From positions 2,360,419-2,424,418 of the forward strand of contig NZ_CP043653.1 of the NCBI RefSeq assembly GCF_014217685.1: a stretch of DNA of 64,000 bases. Direction: 5' to 3'. Under the pieces are notes generated by a model. The model ran no database searches, was not told where the DNA came from, and worked only from the letters and a program-made list of their open reading frames with translations. Made by a program: the position numbers and the translations under genes. Below, one piece after another: positions 35,566 through 44,522 of this stretch (position 1 is the stretch's first letter; each line of letters opens with the position of its first letter). This DNA is from Glaciihabitans sp. INWT7. Its GTDB lineage: Bacteria; Actinomycetota; Actinomycetes; Actinomycetales; Microbacteriaceae.

Positions 35566-35579
35566 CGCACATTCGTGCA
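35566..35579. promoter_or_regulatory. SorC-type operator candidate, proximal site
   Basis: CGCACATTCGTGCA retains the GCAC-N4-GTGC core of the glpK-upstream palindrome. It lies 13 bp upstream of the SorC-family start codon, overlapping where its transcript would begin. Confidence 0.55.
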
Positions 35580-35630
35580 GCGTCTCTGTGAAATCGTGCT
35601 GGGCAGGGAACATCCTACGAAATCGAGCGC

Positions 35631-35644
35631 TGCACATTTGTGCA
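35631..35644. promoter_or_regulatory. SorC-type operator candidate, distal site
   Basis: TGCACATTTGTGCA is a perfect palindrome lying 78 bp upstream of the SorC-family start and 124 bp upstream of the divergent hydrolase-membrane fusion at 35768. It may therefore act on both directions. Confidence 0.65.
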
Positions 35645-35767
35645 ACCTTTCGCACGAGGCACAGCGGCCGCCAGCACCTCCCATAAGTTTCTGAGGAGCG
35701 CCTGACAACGACCATCCGGCCGCTGGCGCACTACACAGCCTTGAACCCAACAAAGGAGTCTGGATCA

Positions 35768-37615
35768 ATGAATCGCACCCTGGTGAAACGCAACGGGTTT
35801 TGGCTCGTGCTTTCCCTCGCGCTCTGCCTCGTGTCTGCCATCGGAGCCTCGCTCGTGCAGACCTCCGGCGGCTCGGTCACCATCAAGAGTATGAGCTGGG
35901 AGACAGAATCCGGGCAGACGCTGAGCGCGTTGCTGCTGAAGCCGGCCGCCGCAAGCGCCGATAAGAAGCTGCCGGCGATCGTGCTCGCTCACGGCTGGTG
36001 GAACGAGAAGGAGATGCAGGACTCCAACTACGTCGAGCTTGCGCGCCGTGGCTACGTGGTGATGTCGATCGACATGTACGGTCATGGAAGCTCCTCGTCG
36101 ATGCCTGAAGGCAAGGAGATGGATGCCGCGACCGGAATGTACGATGCGGTGAAGGAGATCTCGCGTCTCCCCTACGTCGACACCTCGCGAATCGGCATCA
36201 GCGGTCACTCCAACGGGGCGAGGGCGGCCAACTGGGCCGTCGGTCTCGACAACGCCGCGGATACCCCTCTGATCAAGTCCGTCTATCTCGTCGACAACGA
36301 CCCGATCTACGCGGACCCGAAGACCGGCACGTACGTGAACTACTACGGCAACCGGGATGTCGGTCTCATGGCCGACCAGTACGACGAGTTCTTCTTCCGT
36401 AGCTACGACAAGAACGGAAAAGCCCTCACCACCCCGCGCCAGTACATCACCACGCCCAACGCGCAGTCGTTTCTGCACTTCGGTGCCGACCCGTCCGGCG
36501 AAAGCACTCGCAGCTCTTACAAGCAGTACTCCGAAGAAGTCGACGGCCGCCAGGCGATCCGGGTGATCGAGAACCCGGCCCAGACCCACCCGTGGGGACC
36601 GATCTCACAGAGCGAGGTCAGGGGGCTGCTCACCTTCTTCGACAAGTCCCTCGGCGCGCCGAACGCGATCGCACCGGGATCGCAGATCTGGCAGGTCAAG
36701 GCGGTCTTCAACGCGCTCGGCCTCGTCGGCTTTGGAATCTTCCTGCTGGCCTTCGCTCGCGCGCTGCTCGGCGCCAGACTGTTTGCTGGACTGCGCTACG
36801 AGCGACCGGCTGTCCTCGCTCCGAACACTCGCATCGGGCTCCGGTGGTTCTGGGGCGGACTCGTGGTCTCGGCAGTCTTCTCCGCCGTGAGCTACGTGCT
36901 GCTCAGCCAGACGACTGCCCTCTCGACGGCCGTATTCGTCGGCGTACCCCCGCTGATCCCCCAGGGGGCGGTGTTCTTCATCGGTCTGTGGGCTGCCATC
37001 AACGGCATCGCAGCCCTCGTCATCATGACCGTGTCTTACCAGCTCTTCGGAAAGCGCAACGGCCTCAGCCTGCGTGAATCGGGTGTTCTCCCCGGGTGGC
37101 GCAAGTTCTGGCTGGGCATCCTGCTCGGCCTGATCACCGTGGTCGCCGCCTTCGGAATCGTCTTCGTCGTCGGCTACTTCTTCCAGACCGACTTCCGACT
37201 CTGGGTGCTCGCCATCCCCCCGTTCACCGTGGACAAGCTCGGAATCGCGCTGATGTACCTGCCGCTGTTCCTGATCTACTTCGTTGCGAACTCCGTGGCG
37301 ATCAACAGCTTCAACCGCTTCACCATCCGGGGTCGAGAGTGGGGCAACACCGCGGTACTCGCGCTGTTCAACTCCCTCGCCCCGATCATCCTGGTCGCAG
37401 CCCAGTACACGGTGTTCGCCATCACCGGGGAGCTCATCCCCGGTTTCGGCGGCATCTTCTCGATCTGGCTCTTCCCGGTCATCGTGATCCTGTTCGTGAC
37501 GGCGGTCATCGGACGCAAGATCTACCGCGTGACCAACAACCCCTACATCGGCGGATTCATCAGTGCGGCGGTGGTGACGGTGATCTCGGTCACCAACACC
37601 CTCACCTACCGCTGA
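35768..37615 (+). CDS. alpha/beta hydrolase fused to a polytopic membrane domain
   Basis: 615 residues from ATG 35768, with AAAGGAG nine bases upstream. A signal anchor (about 9-30) is followed by an alpha/beta-hydrolase domain (about 40-300): oxyanion-region HGWW, nucleophile Ser in GISGHSNGA and a candidate His in PAQTHPWG. From ~320 onward there are about seven hydrophobic spans. The hydrolase would lie outside the membrane. Similar fusions are annotated only as hydrolases; an esterase or acyl-transfer role on lipids or exported substrates is conceivable. It is divergent from the SorC regulator and shares its operator region. Confidence 0.75.
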   Translation: MNRTLVKRNGFWLVLSLALCLVSAIGASLVQTSGGSVTIKSMSWETESGQTLSALLLKPAAASADKKLPAIVLAHGWWNEKEMQDSNYVELARRGYVVMSIDMYGHGSSSSMPEGKEMDAATGMYDAVKEISRLPYVDTSRIGISGHSNGARAANWAVGLDNAADTPLIKSVYLVDNDPIYADPKTGTYVNYYGNRDVGLMADQYDEFFFRSYDKNGKALTTPRQYITTPNAQSFLHFGADPSGESTRSSYKQYSEEVDGRQAIRVIENPAQTHPWGPISQSEVRGLLTFFDKSLGAPNAIAPGSQIWQVKAVFNALGLVGFGIFLLAFARALLGARLFAGLRYERPAVLAPNTRIGLRWFWGGLVVSAVFSAVSYVLLSQTTALSTAVFVGVPPLIPQGAVFFIGLWAAINGIAALVIMTVSYQLFGKRNGLSLRESGVLPGWRKFWLGILLGLITVVAAFGIVFVVGYFFQTDFRLWVLAIPPFTVDKLGIALMYLPLFLIYFVANSVAINSFNRFTIRGREWGNTAVLALFNSLAPIILVAAQYTVFAITGELIPGFGGIFSIWLFPVIVILFVTAVIGRKIYRVTNNPYIGGFISAAVVTVISVTNTLTYR

Positions 37616-37630
37616 CCTTCCCCGCACACC

Positions 37631-37670
37631 GACACAGGGCCCGGCTTCTCATGAAGTCGGGCCCTGTGTC
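37631..37670 (+). terminator. strong hairpin downstream of the hydrolase-membrane gene
   Basis: GACACAGGGCCCGGCTTC and GAAGTCGGGCCCTGTGTC pair over 18 bp with one mismatch around a TCAT loop, 15 bp after the stop. No T-run follows; instead GTCGGCCTGTGCC-type units repeat about three times to 37704. It lies between convergent genes and probably ends transcription. Confidence 0.65.
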
Positions 37671-37734
37671 GTCGGCCTGTGCCGTCGGCCCGTGCCGTCG
37701 GCCTGAGTCAGTGGCCGGAGGGCCGGGGTCGGCG

Positions 37735-39849
37735 CTAGGCGCCCGCAGTCTCCACCAGGTGGATGAGCACTCCCTGCTCGGGGTTCAGCACGGGCATGGG
37801 AAGGCCGACCTCGGCGAGGAATCGCCCGGTCGCGGTGAATCCGTCCGGGATCCAGCTGACGTTGCCTCTACTCCCATAGGGCGAGGTCGCGGAGGGGAAG
37901 ACCACCTTCACCTCGTAGCTCGTGTCGGGGTTCAATCCGGGGAATCCCGCCCGGCCGGGCACCTCGTCGAAGGAAGTGGCAACACTGACAAAGGAGAAGA
38001 TCGCCTCCGAACCATCCTGGGCGACCGACCCTTGCAGCAGGTAGGCCGGGTCGACGAGGTCGGCATGCACCGCACGGCCGGAGTGGATGAGCGCGCGGTG
38101 TTTCTTGTAGAGCGCGACCGCTTCGCCGAGCTCGAACAGGTCCGACTCGTCGAGGGTGCGCACATCCCACTCGATGCCGAAGTGGCCGAACATTGCGGTG
38201 ATCGCCCGAAACGACAGTGAATGCGTGCGAGCCGTCGTGTGCGAGGTCGTGGGCCCCACGTGGGTTCCCACGAGTTCCGGGGGCAGGATCGCCTCGGTCC
38301 AGCGTTGGATCGTCTGCCTCTCGAGAGCATCGTTGCAGTCGGATGCCCAGACCCGATCGGTGCGTTCCAGGATGCCGAGGTCGACCCGAGCGCCGCCGGA
38401 GGAACAGCTTTCGATCTCCACCTCTGGATGGGCTCGGCGGAGCGCATCGATCAGCCGGTAGGCGGCGAGAGTCTGCTCGTGAGCCGAGGGCGCACCGTCG
38501 TGACCCATCTCCGTGAGATCTCGATTCTGGTCCCACTTGAGGTAGGAGATCGCGTTGTCGGTGAGCAGAGCATCGAGGCGATCGAAGATGTACGCGAACG
38601 CATCCGGATTCACCAGGTCGAGTACCTGCTGGTAGCGCCATTCGACCGGGGTACGACCGAGACCGGCACCGCTGACCCAGTCGGGATGCGCACGGATCAC
38701 ATCGGAGTCCTCGTTCACCATCTCCGGCTCGACCCACAGCCCGAACTGCATGCCCCGGGAGCGCACCGCGTCGATCAGCGGGGTGAGGCCCTGAGGCCAG
38801 ACGTCCTCGTCCACGTACCAGTCGCCGAGCCCTGCCTTGTCGTTTCGACGGTGACGGAACCAGCCGTCGTCGAGTACGAAACGCTCGACGCCCAGAAGCT
38901 CCGCCCGGTCAGCGAGCTCGACGAGACTGTCGAGGTTGTGGTCGAAATACACCGCTTCCCAGGTGTTGAGCACCACCGGGCGCACCCCCGAGGGATGCTG
39001 CGCGCGCGACCGCAGCCACCGGTGGAAGGTGTCCGTCACTCCGTCGAGCCCACGGGAGGAGAAGGAGGCGTAGGTCCAGGGCGTCTCGTATGATTCACCC
39101 GCGGCCAGCACGATCTCCCCGGAGCCCAGCAACTCGGCGTTGCCGATCAGCGCCGGGCCGGTGGGTGTCTTCTCCACTGCCGTGACCCGGTTGCCGCTGA
39201 ATCCGAAATGCGTGGCCCAGACGGAGCCGGTACGGTTGCCGAAACCGGCAGTCCCCACCGCCGTGAAAAGCGACGAATCGTGGCCCGGGCGGCCGTGGCG
39301 GTACTCGCGAAGCCAGGTGCCCTGGCGCAGTGACTGGCGCTGCGGATGCTGCTCCCGGCACCAGCGACCGGTGAGATCCAGAATCTCCGCGGCACCGAGT
39401 CCGGTGGGCAGCGTGGTGCTCAGCGACTGCAGGGCATAGTCATCCGTGCCGACGTTCGTGAGGGTGCTGCGGATTCGCAGCATCCCCTCCTGACCGAGAT
39501 GGAACTCCACGACGAGCGAGAGTCCCGCGGCAGCGTCAGCGAGCGTGATCTCGTGGCCGTCGGGGGCGATCGCGCGGGCTGCGGTAGTGACGAGCGCAGC
39601 AGAGAACGCGCGGCCGCCGGGACGGTGGCCCTCGAGGGCGGGTCGGCCGCGCCATCCGCTCGATGCCTGCGGCACGAGATGTTGGGCGTGCGGATCGTCG
39701 AGCGCGGAGTGCGCGACCGGACCGGCGGAAAGCACCGCCGGGATCGCCTCGCCCAGGTCGGCTCCCCAGTGAACGATGACCGGAGTCTCACCCGACAGGT
39801 CGAGCACGAACGCCGATCCCCCACCCCTCAGGTTGACGATGTCGCTCAC
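37735..39849 (-). CDS. alpha-galactosidase, GH36
   Basis: 704 residues from ATG 39849. An N-terminal beta-sandwich (about 1-280) leads into the catalytic barrel: ERFVLDDGWF, GLWVEPEMV, the nucleophile in YLKWDQNRD, and acid/base region ESCSSGGARVDLG...WASDCNDALERQ. These match bacterial GH36 alpha-galactosidases acting on melibiose and raffinose-type sugars. No signal peptide, so cytoplasmic hydrolysis after uptake. It is the last gene of a minus-strand set encoding a binding protein and two permeases, under an adjacent LacI regulator, which supports an alpha-galactoside utilisation operon. Confidence 0.93.
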   Translation of the reverse strand: MSDIVNLRGGGSAFVLDLSGETPVIVHWGADLGEAIPAVLSAGPVAHSALDDPHAQHLVPQASSGWRGRPALEGHRPGGRAFSAALVTTAARAIAPDGHEITLADAAAGLSLVVEFHLGQEGMLRIRSTLTNVGTDDYALQSLSTTLPTGLGAAEILDLTGRWCREQHPQRQSLRQGTWLREYRHGRPGHDSSLFTAVGTAGFGNRTGSVWATHFGFSGNRVTAVEKTPTGPALIGNAELLGSGEIVLAAGESYETPWTYASFSSRGLDGVTDTFHRWLRSRAQHPSGVRPVVLNTWEAVYFDHNLDSLVELADRAELLGVERFVLDDGWFRHRRNDKAGLGDWYVDEDVWPQGLTPLIDAVRSRGMQFGLWVEPEMVNEDSDVIRAHPDWVSGAGLGRTPVEWRYQQVLDLVNPDAFAYIFDRLDALLTDNAISYLKWDQNRDLTEMGHDGAPSAHEQTLAAYRLIDALRRAHPEVEIESCSSGGARVDLGILERTDRVWASDCNDALERQTIQRWTEAILPPELVGTHVGPTTSHTTARTHSLSFRAITAMFGHFGIEWDVRTLDESDLFELGEAVALYKKHRALIHSGRAVHADLVDPAYLLQGSVAQDGSEAIFSFVSVATSFDEVPGRAGFPGLNPDTSYEVKVVFPSATSPYGSRGNVSWIPDGFTATGRFLAEVGLPMPVLNPEQGVLIHLVETAGA

Positions 39850-39895
39850 GCGATGGCGCCGTCGGTTCGAAGACGTGACGGGTGAGTGAGCATTC

Positions 39896-40816
39896 TTATC
39901 CCTTACTGGCCCCGAGCGTCAGCCCGGCGACGAATTGGCGCTGGAGAGCCAGGTAGATGATCAGGGTGGGGATGACCGTGATGATCGCGCCGGCAGAGAG
40001 CAGGTTGTAGTTGGACAGGAACTGGCCCTTGAGGTTGTTCAACCCGGTGGTGAGGGGAAGCATGTCCCCACTCTGAATGAACAGCAGCGGCCAGAAGAAG
40101 TCGTTGTAGATGAAGATGACCTCGAGCGTTCCGAGCGCAGCGAGAGCCGGGCGGGTCAATGGCATGATGATCGACCAGTACTGGCGCCAGATCCCGGCAC
40201 CGTCGACGAAGGCCGCCTCGGTCATGTCCGCGGGCAGCGCCTTCATGTAGTTGGACAGCACGAAGGTGCAGAAGCCCACCTGGAACGCGGTGTTCACCGC
40301 GATCACGGCGAAGTACGTATTGAGGAGGCTTCCCGATCCACTCACGCTGTACGGCAGCTCGAAGTGCTTGAACATCTCGAACAGCGGAGCGGCGAGCACC
40401 TGCGGGGGGAGCAGGTTGCCGGCGGTGAACATGATGAGCAGCGTGACGTTGAACTTCCAGGTGAAACGGCTCACCGCAAACGCCATCATCGACGCGAAGA
40501 AGAGGGTGAGGATCACTGTCGGCACCACGATGATCGCGGAGTTGAAGAGCAGCTTGCTGAAGCCGCCCTGATTCCACGCGGTCACGAAGTTCGCGAAGTT
40601 GAAGGATCCGCCGAAGCTGAAATAGCCGTACTTGTCGGTATCCGCCTTCGGGCGCAACGCGGTGAAGATGGCCCAGCCGAGTGGGATGAGCCAGACCACC
40701 GCCATGATCATCAGGAAGATGTGCGTGCCGTAGTGGGGGCGCTGCACCGATCCCACTTTGTTCGGCGATCCCGACCGAGCGGGAGCTTTCGGCGGTCGCG
40801 TGGTGACTGTAGACAT
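39896..40816 (-). CDS. carbohydrate ABC transporter permease (MalG-like)
   Basis: 306 residues from ATG 40816 whose first base overlaps the end of the previous gene. Six hydrophobic spans and the permease EAA-type loop MTEAAFVDGAGIWRQYWSIIMPLTRP are visible. It pairs with the MalF-like permease upstream to form the membrane channel of an importer. No ATP-binding subunit is encoded in the operon, so a shared MsiK-type ATPase elsewhere is likely, as is common in actinobacteria. Expected substrates are alpha-galactosides, from the adjacent GH36 enzyme. Confidence 0.92.
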   Translation of the reverse strand: MSTVTTRPPKAPARSGSPNKVGSVQRPHYGTHIFLMIMAVVWLIPLGWAIFTALRPKADTDKYGYFSFGGSFNFANFVTAWNQGGFSKLLFNSAIIVVPTVILTLFFASMMAFAVSRFTWKFNVTLLIMFTAGNLLPPQVLAAPLFEMFKHFELPYSVSGSGSLLNTYFAVIAVNTAFQVGFCTFVLSNYMKALPADMTEAAFVDGAGIWRQYWSIIMPLTRPALAALGTLEVIFIYNDFFWPLLFIQSGDMLPLTTGLNNLKGQFLSNYNLLSAGAIITVIPTLIIYLALQRQFVAGLTLGASKG

Positions 40817-41769
40817 TAGGCGTCCTTCTTGAAGGTACGGCTGAGGTAGATGACGATCGGCACGAGCGAGACCACCAGCAGGATCACGGCGAGAGCCGAG
40901 CCCACTCCGATGACCTGCCCCTCGCCGACGAGGTTCTGAATCACCAGTGCGCTGATGAGCTCCAACCCGTTTCGACCACCGTTGATGATGTAGACGATGT
41001 CGAAGGCACGCAGCGACTCGATGATCGTGATCACGACGATCACGATGTTGATCGGGCGCATCACCGGGAAGACGATACGGAAGAAGGTCTGCACCGCGTT
41101 TGCTCCGTCGAGCGAAGCGGCTTCGCGAAGAGCCGGATCAACGCCCTTGAGGCCCGCCAGATAGAGGATCATCACGTAGCCCGCATGACGCCAGGTGGCC
41201 GCGATCAGCGCGGCCCAGATGTTGATGTTCGGGTCACCGAACCAGTCGATGGCTCGAGGGGTTCCAGAAGTACCGAGCAGGAAGTTGAGCAGGCCGTTGT
41301 TCTGGGAGTAGAACAGCTGCCAGATGACACCGATCAACACGAGCGAGAGCATTACCGGAGCGAAGAAGATGCTCTGGTAGATCCGCGAACCGCGAATGTT
41401 CTGGTCGAGCAGGATGGCGAGCAACAGACCGATGGGTGTGGCGATCACCGCGAGGAAAACCAGCCACAGGACATTGTGTTGCAGAGCCGGTATGAACGGC
41501 GGATAGTCCTTGAACACGAAATCGTAGTTCGCCGTGCCGGCAGGTCGGATATCGGAGAACGCCAAGCCATTCCACCGCACGAACGACAGAAGGATGGACA
41601 GCACTGTCGGAATCCAGATGAAGACCAGCTGGATAAGAGTGGGGATCGTCACCATGACGGCGAGCACGATCTTGTCTCGACGAGTGAGCAGGCTGTAGCG
41701 GCGACGGAGCCGGCCAGGAGCTTTGACGCTCCTGGCCGGCGCGAACGCGCCGATGGGGGTGTCGGCCAT
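40816..41769 (-). CDS. carbohydrate ABC transporter permease (MalF-like)
   Basis: 317 residues from ATG 41769, twelve bases after the binding-protein gene. A basic N-terminal tail is followed by six hydrophobic spans, and the EAA-type loop reads LREAASLDGANAVQTFFRIVFPVMRP. It is the partner of the MalG-like permease directly downstream, with one-base overlap implying coupled translation. Function: translocation of a sugar, probably an alpha-galactoside, across the cytoplasmic membrane. Confidence 0.92.
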   Translation of the reverse strand: MADTPIGAFAPARSVKAPGRLRRRYSLLTRRDKIVLAVMVTIPTLIQLVFIWIPTVLSILLSFVRWNGLAFSDIRPAGTANYDFVFKDYPPFIPALQHNVLWLVFLAVIATPIGLLLAILLDQNIRGSRIYQSIFFAPVMLSLVLIGVIWQLFYSQNNGLLNFLLGTSGTPRAIDWFGDPNINIWAALIAATWRHAGYVMILYLAGLKGVDPALREAASLDGANAVQTFFRIVFPVMRPINIVIVVITIIESLRAFDIVYIINGGRNGLELISALVIQNLVGEGQVIGVGSALAVILLVVSLVPIVIYLSRTFKKDA

Positions 41770-41780
41770 TGTGAGTTCTC

Positions 41781-43088
41781 TTACTGGGCGGCGTAGAGCG
41801 CTTTTGCCTGCGCCTCGAGGTTGGCGGTGTCGATCGTGCCGTCCTTCAGGAAGCCCTGGAGCGCGGGGATCATGACGTTGTTCGCCATGGCCGGCAGCGC
41901 ATCCCGGTCGAAGAACTGGCTGATCGACTTCGCGTTGCCGATGACATCGGCGAGCTTCTTGTTGAAGTCGCTGTAGCCGGAGGTGTCGGCACCCTTTGCC
42001 GTCATGAGGTTCGACTTGTCCACGGAGAAGTATGCCTCCTGGCCGGCGGGGGTCCCCATGAACTGCAGGAGCGCCTTTGCGGCCGGGTTGCTTCCACCCT
42101 TCTTCGAGAGCATGAGGCCGTCGATCGGAGCCTCGACCGCGGTCGTGCCCTCCTCGGCGATCTCGGGGAACGGGAAGAAGTCGATGTCTGCGAGCACCGT
42201 GGCATCCGTGAACTGCTGGGTCACGAATGATCCGAGCAGGTACATTCCAGCCTTGCCCTCGCCGAGCAGCTGCGCGCCCTCTTGCCAGGTGAGGCCGAGC
42301 GCGTTCGTCGACTGGTAGGGCAGTAGCTGCTTCCAGTTGTCGAAGACGTCCTTGACCTTCTTCTGGTCCCAGGACTCTTTGTGAGCCGTGAGGTCCATGT
42401 GGAACTGGTAGCCGTTGGTGCGCATGTTGATGTAGTCGAACGTGCCCATGGCGGGCCAGCCGTCCTTGTCAGCGAACGCGATCGGCACGAGCCCATCGGC
42501 CTGCATCTGCTTGGAGAGCGCGATCAGGTCGTCGAACTTGGCCGGGACCGTGTAGCCCTTGGCTGCCCAGACGCTCTTGCGGTAGAAGAAGCCCCAGGGG
42601 TAGTTGTAGTTCGGCACGAAGTACTTCTTGCCGTCGTCAGCGGTGGAAGCCTTGGTGAGGCCCTCGCTGAAGTTGTCGCCGATCTTGTCCCACACGTCGT
42701 CGATGGGGGCGGAGAGGCCCTTCGCGGCGTAGTAGCGCATGCGGTAGCCGGCGAACCAGGTGAACGAGTCGTCCGGGCTGCCCTGAAGGTAGGTGTTGAT
42801 GTTGTTCTGGAAGTCGTTGTGGGCGACCGTGTTGGTCTTGACGGTGTCGCCGGACTTCTTCTGGAAGGCCGCGACGACTGCCGCGTACGCGCGCTTCGGC
42901 ACGTCATCGGAGGCGCCTGATCCCAGGGTCGTGGTCTTGGATCCGCTGCCGGAGGGGGTGCTGCCGCCGGGGCTACAGGCTGCCAGCATGCTGATCGCTG
43001 CCACACCCACTCCGCCCGAGAGCAGTGCGCGCCGGTTGAGCTGGCTGCTGCTGATGTTTCCGAGAACGCTCAACTTGTCTGAGGTCAT
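41781..43088 (-). CDS. extracellular sugar-binding lipoprotein of the ABC importer
   Basis: 435 residues from ATG 43088 behind AAAGGAG. The N-terminus has a twin-arginine-like NRRALLSGG, a hydrophobic stretch and a lipobox LAAC (Cys about residue 38), so it is an exported lipoprotein. The mature part is a cluster-B type solute-binding protein (RAYAAVVAAFQKKSG; YFVPNYNYPWGFFYRKS). It captures a sugar and feeds the permeases downstream. First structural gene of the alpha-galactoside operon; the LacI gene lies 250 bp upstream on the same strand. Confidence 0.92.
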   Translation of the reverse strand: MTSDKLSVLGNISSSQLNRRALLSGGVGVAAISMLAACSPGGSTPSGSGSKTTTLGSGASDDVPKRAYAAVVAAFQKKSGDTVKTNTVAHNDFQNNINTYLQGSPDDSFTWFAGYRMRYYAAKGLSAPIDDVWDKIGDNFSEGLTKASTADDGKKYFVPNYNYPWGFFYRKSVWAAKGYTVPAKFDDLIALSKQMQADGLVPIAFADKDGWPAMGTFDYINMRTNGYQFHMDLTAHKESWDQKKVKDVFDNWKQLLPYQSTNALGLTWQEGAQLLGEGKAGMYLLGSFVTQQFTDATVLADIDFFPFPEIAEEGTTAVEAPIDGLMLSKKGGSNPAAKALLQFMGTPAGQEAYFSVDKSNLMTAKGADTSGYSDFNKKLADVIGNAKSISQFFDRDALPAMANNVMIPALQGFLKDGTIDTANLEAQAKALYAAQ

Positions 43089-43282
43089 CGTTATTACTCC
43101 TTTGTAATGTGCCGTGCTGTGAAAATCAGGACAGGTACAGACTGGCCCTCGAGACAGACGTTTCGCTAGGGACGATCTTCCTCACGCGCGTCGGGGACCG
43201 GTCGGTGCGTCCAATATACGCCCGCGGCGCCCTCTCGTCTACACCAGTAGATTCAACACGCGAAAACACATGTTTCGGTCGC

Positions 43283-43323
43283 GTAACGATCGACCTGCAC
43301 CCGCGTGACGATCGACCTGCACC
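43283..43323. repeat. 22-bp-spaced direct repeat upstream of the binding-protein gene
   Basis: GTRACGATCGACCTGCACC occurs at 43283-43301 and again at 43305-43323, exactly 22 bp apart, with a third partial GACGATCGG at 43329-43337. The spacing equals about two helical turns. It lies between the LacI stop and the operon, about 200 bp before the binding-protein start. Confidence 0.6.
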
Positions 43324-43337
43324 GTCTCGACGATCGG

Positions 43338-44405
43338 CTAGAGCGGCACGCAGCCGCACGATTGGCGCACGATCAACTCGGCCGTGAATGACCGGTGCTC
43401 GGGTTTCGTGCTGGCTGGCCGCCCGAGGGCGGCGATTGCGGCCTCCGCCATCTCGTCGACGGGCTGACGCATCACCGTGAGGGGCGGCCAGCTGAATTCC
43501 GACTCCGAAGATCCGTCGAAGGCGACGACGGCCATGGACCCCGGAACATCGATGTGCGCCTCGTGGAGGGCGCGGAGAAGGCCGATCGCCAGCAGGTCGG
43601 AGATCGCATAGACCGCGGTCGGAGGGTTCGGATCGGTGAGAAGCTCCATGCCGGACTGGTATCCGCCGTTACGCCCCCACTCCCCCCGCACGACGGGACC
43701 GAGCGGGAGGCCGGCGTCTCGAAGCGCGTCCTCCCAGCCCAGTTCACGGGCGGAGGTGGTCAGCCCACCAGGAAGTCCGGAGATCAAACCGATGCGACGA
43801 TGTCCGTGCCAGATGAGGTGCTCGACGGCGACCCGGGATGCTTCGCGAAAGTCGACCCCGACGCTGGAGAATCCCGCGAGCGGTTCGGAACGGTCGAGCA
43901 TGACCACCCGAACGTTCGCCTCCCGCGCGCTGTCGAGGTTCGGCTCGTCCTCGGTGCTCCCGAGCAGAAGTCCGTCCACCTGCCTCGCCACCAGCTTCTG
44001 CACCTGCAGGTGCTCCTGGCCCTGCACCAGCGCGGAGTTCGTGAAGATCACCGACAGGCCCTTATCGGTCGCGGCCTTCTCGATCGCCCGCGAGAACTCC
44101 GCGAAATAGGGGTTCGCGGTGTCCGACAACACCAGCCCGACGAGTTCGCTCACTCCCAGTTTTAGGGCGCGGGCCGCCGCGTTGGGCCGATAACCCAGAC
44201 TGCTGATCGACTCGAGCACCCGGGCGCGCGTGGCCGGAGCCACGTTTCGCGGCCCCTCGTTCACCACGTAGCTCACGACGGCGGTGCTGACTCCGGCGTG
44301 ATCCGCCACGTCTTTGCGCGTGATCGAGGGGCGATCCTCCCGCAGTGAGGGCATGGCATCCATTTCGGCGTCGAGTGAGAGCTTTGGCGCTCGACTTGGC
44401 CACAT
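43338..44405 (-). CDS. LacI family transcriptional regulator
   Basis: 355 residues from ATG 44405 (preceded by GAGGCGAGGG); internal ATGs at 44363 and 44354 are alternatives that would place the HTH closer to the N-terminus, as is usual. The HTH reads [22 protein letters not shown] with hinge [12 protein letters not shown], followed by a periplasmic-binding-type effector domain ([28 protein letters not shown]). It lies directly upstream of, and in line with, the alpha-galactoside transport operon, so it most likely represses it and responds to a galactoside. Confidence 0.88.
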   Translation of the reverse strand: MWPSRAPKLSLDAEMDAMPSLREDRPSITRKDVADHAGVSTAVVSYVVNEGPRNVAPATRARVLESISSLGYRPNAAARALKLGVSELVGLVLSDTANPYFAEFSRAIEKAATDKGLSVIFTNSALVQGQEHLQVQKLVARQVDGLLLGSTEDEPNLDSAREANVRVVMLDRSEPLAGFSSVGVDFREASRVAVEHLIWHGHRRIGLISGLPGGLTTSARELGWEDALRDAGLPLGPVVRGEWGRNGGYQSGMELLTDPNPPTAVYAISDLLAIGLLRALHEAHIDVPGSMAVVAFDGSSESEFSWPPLTVMRQPVDEMAEAAIAALGRPASTKPEHRSFTAELIVRQSCGCVPL

Positions 44406-44478
44406 ACTACCCTCGCCTCGATTCGGCGCTGGCTTAGGGATCGCCCTCCGCCGAGCAGTCGGTGGCACCCAAAAGTAG

Positions 44479-44515
44479 ATTGTGCCCAATCGAACTGTGC
44501 ACAATGCACTAGGGT
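44479..44515 (+). promoter_or_regulatory. leaderless promoter and operator-like inverted repeat of the OhrR-like gene
   Basis: TAGGGT (44510-44515) lies seven bases before ATG 44523, a leaderless arrangement. ATTGTGC (44479-44485) and GCACAAT (44499-44505) form an inverted repeat with a 13-base spacer just upstream of this -10 element, and TGTGCACA at 44496-44503 is itself palindromic. These are plausible autoregulatory sites. Confidence 0.55.
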
Positions 44516-44522
44516 GGGGGTC

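Noticed and set aside
43261-43277. CGAAAACACATGTTTCG as LacI operator
   Set aside because: Only 5-bp inner arms match and the outer symmetry is broken, so it is too weak to list as an operator.
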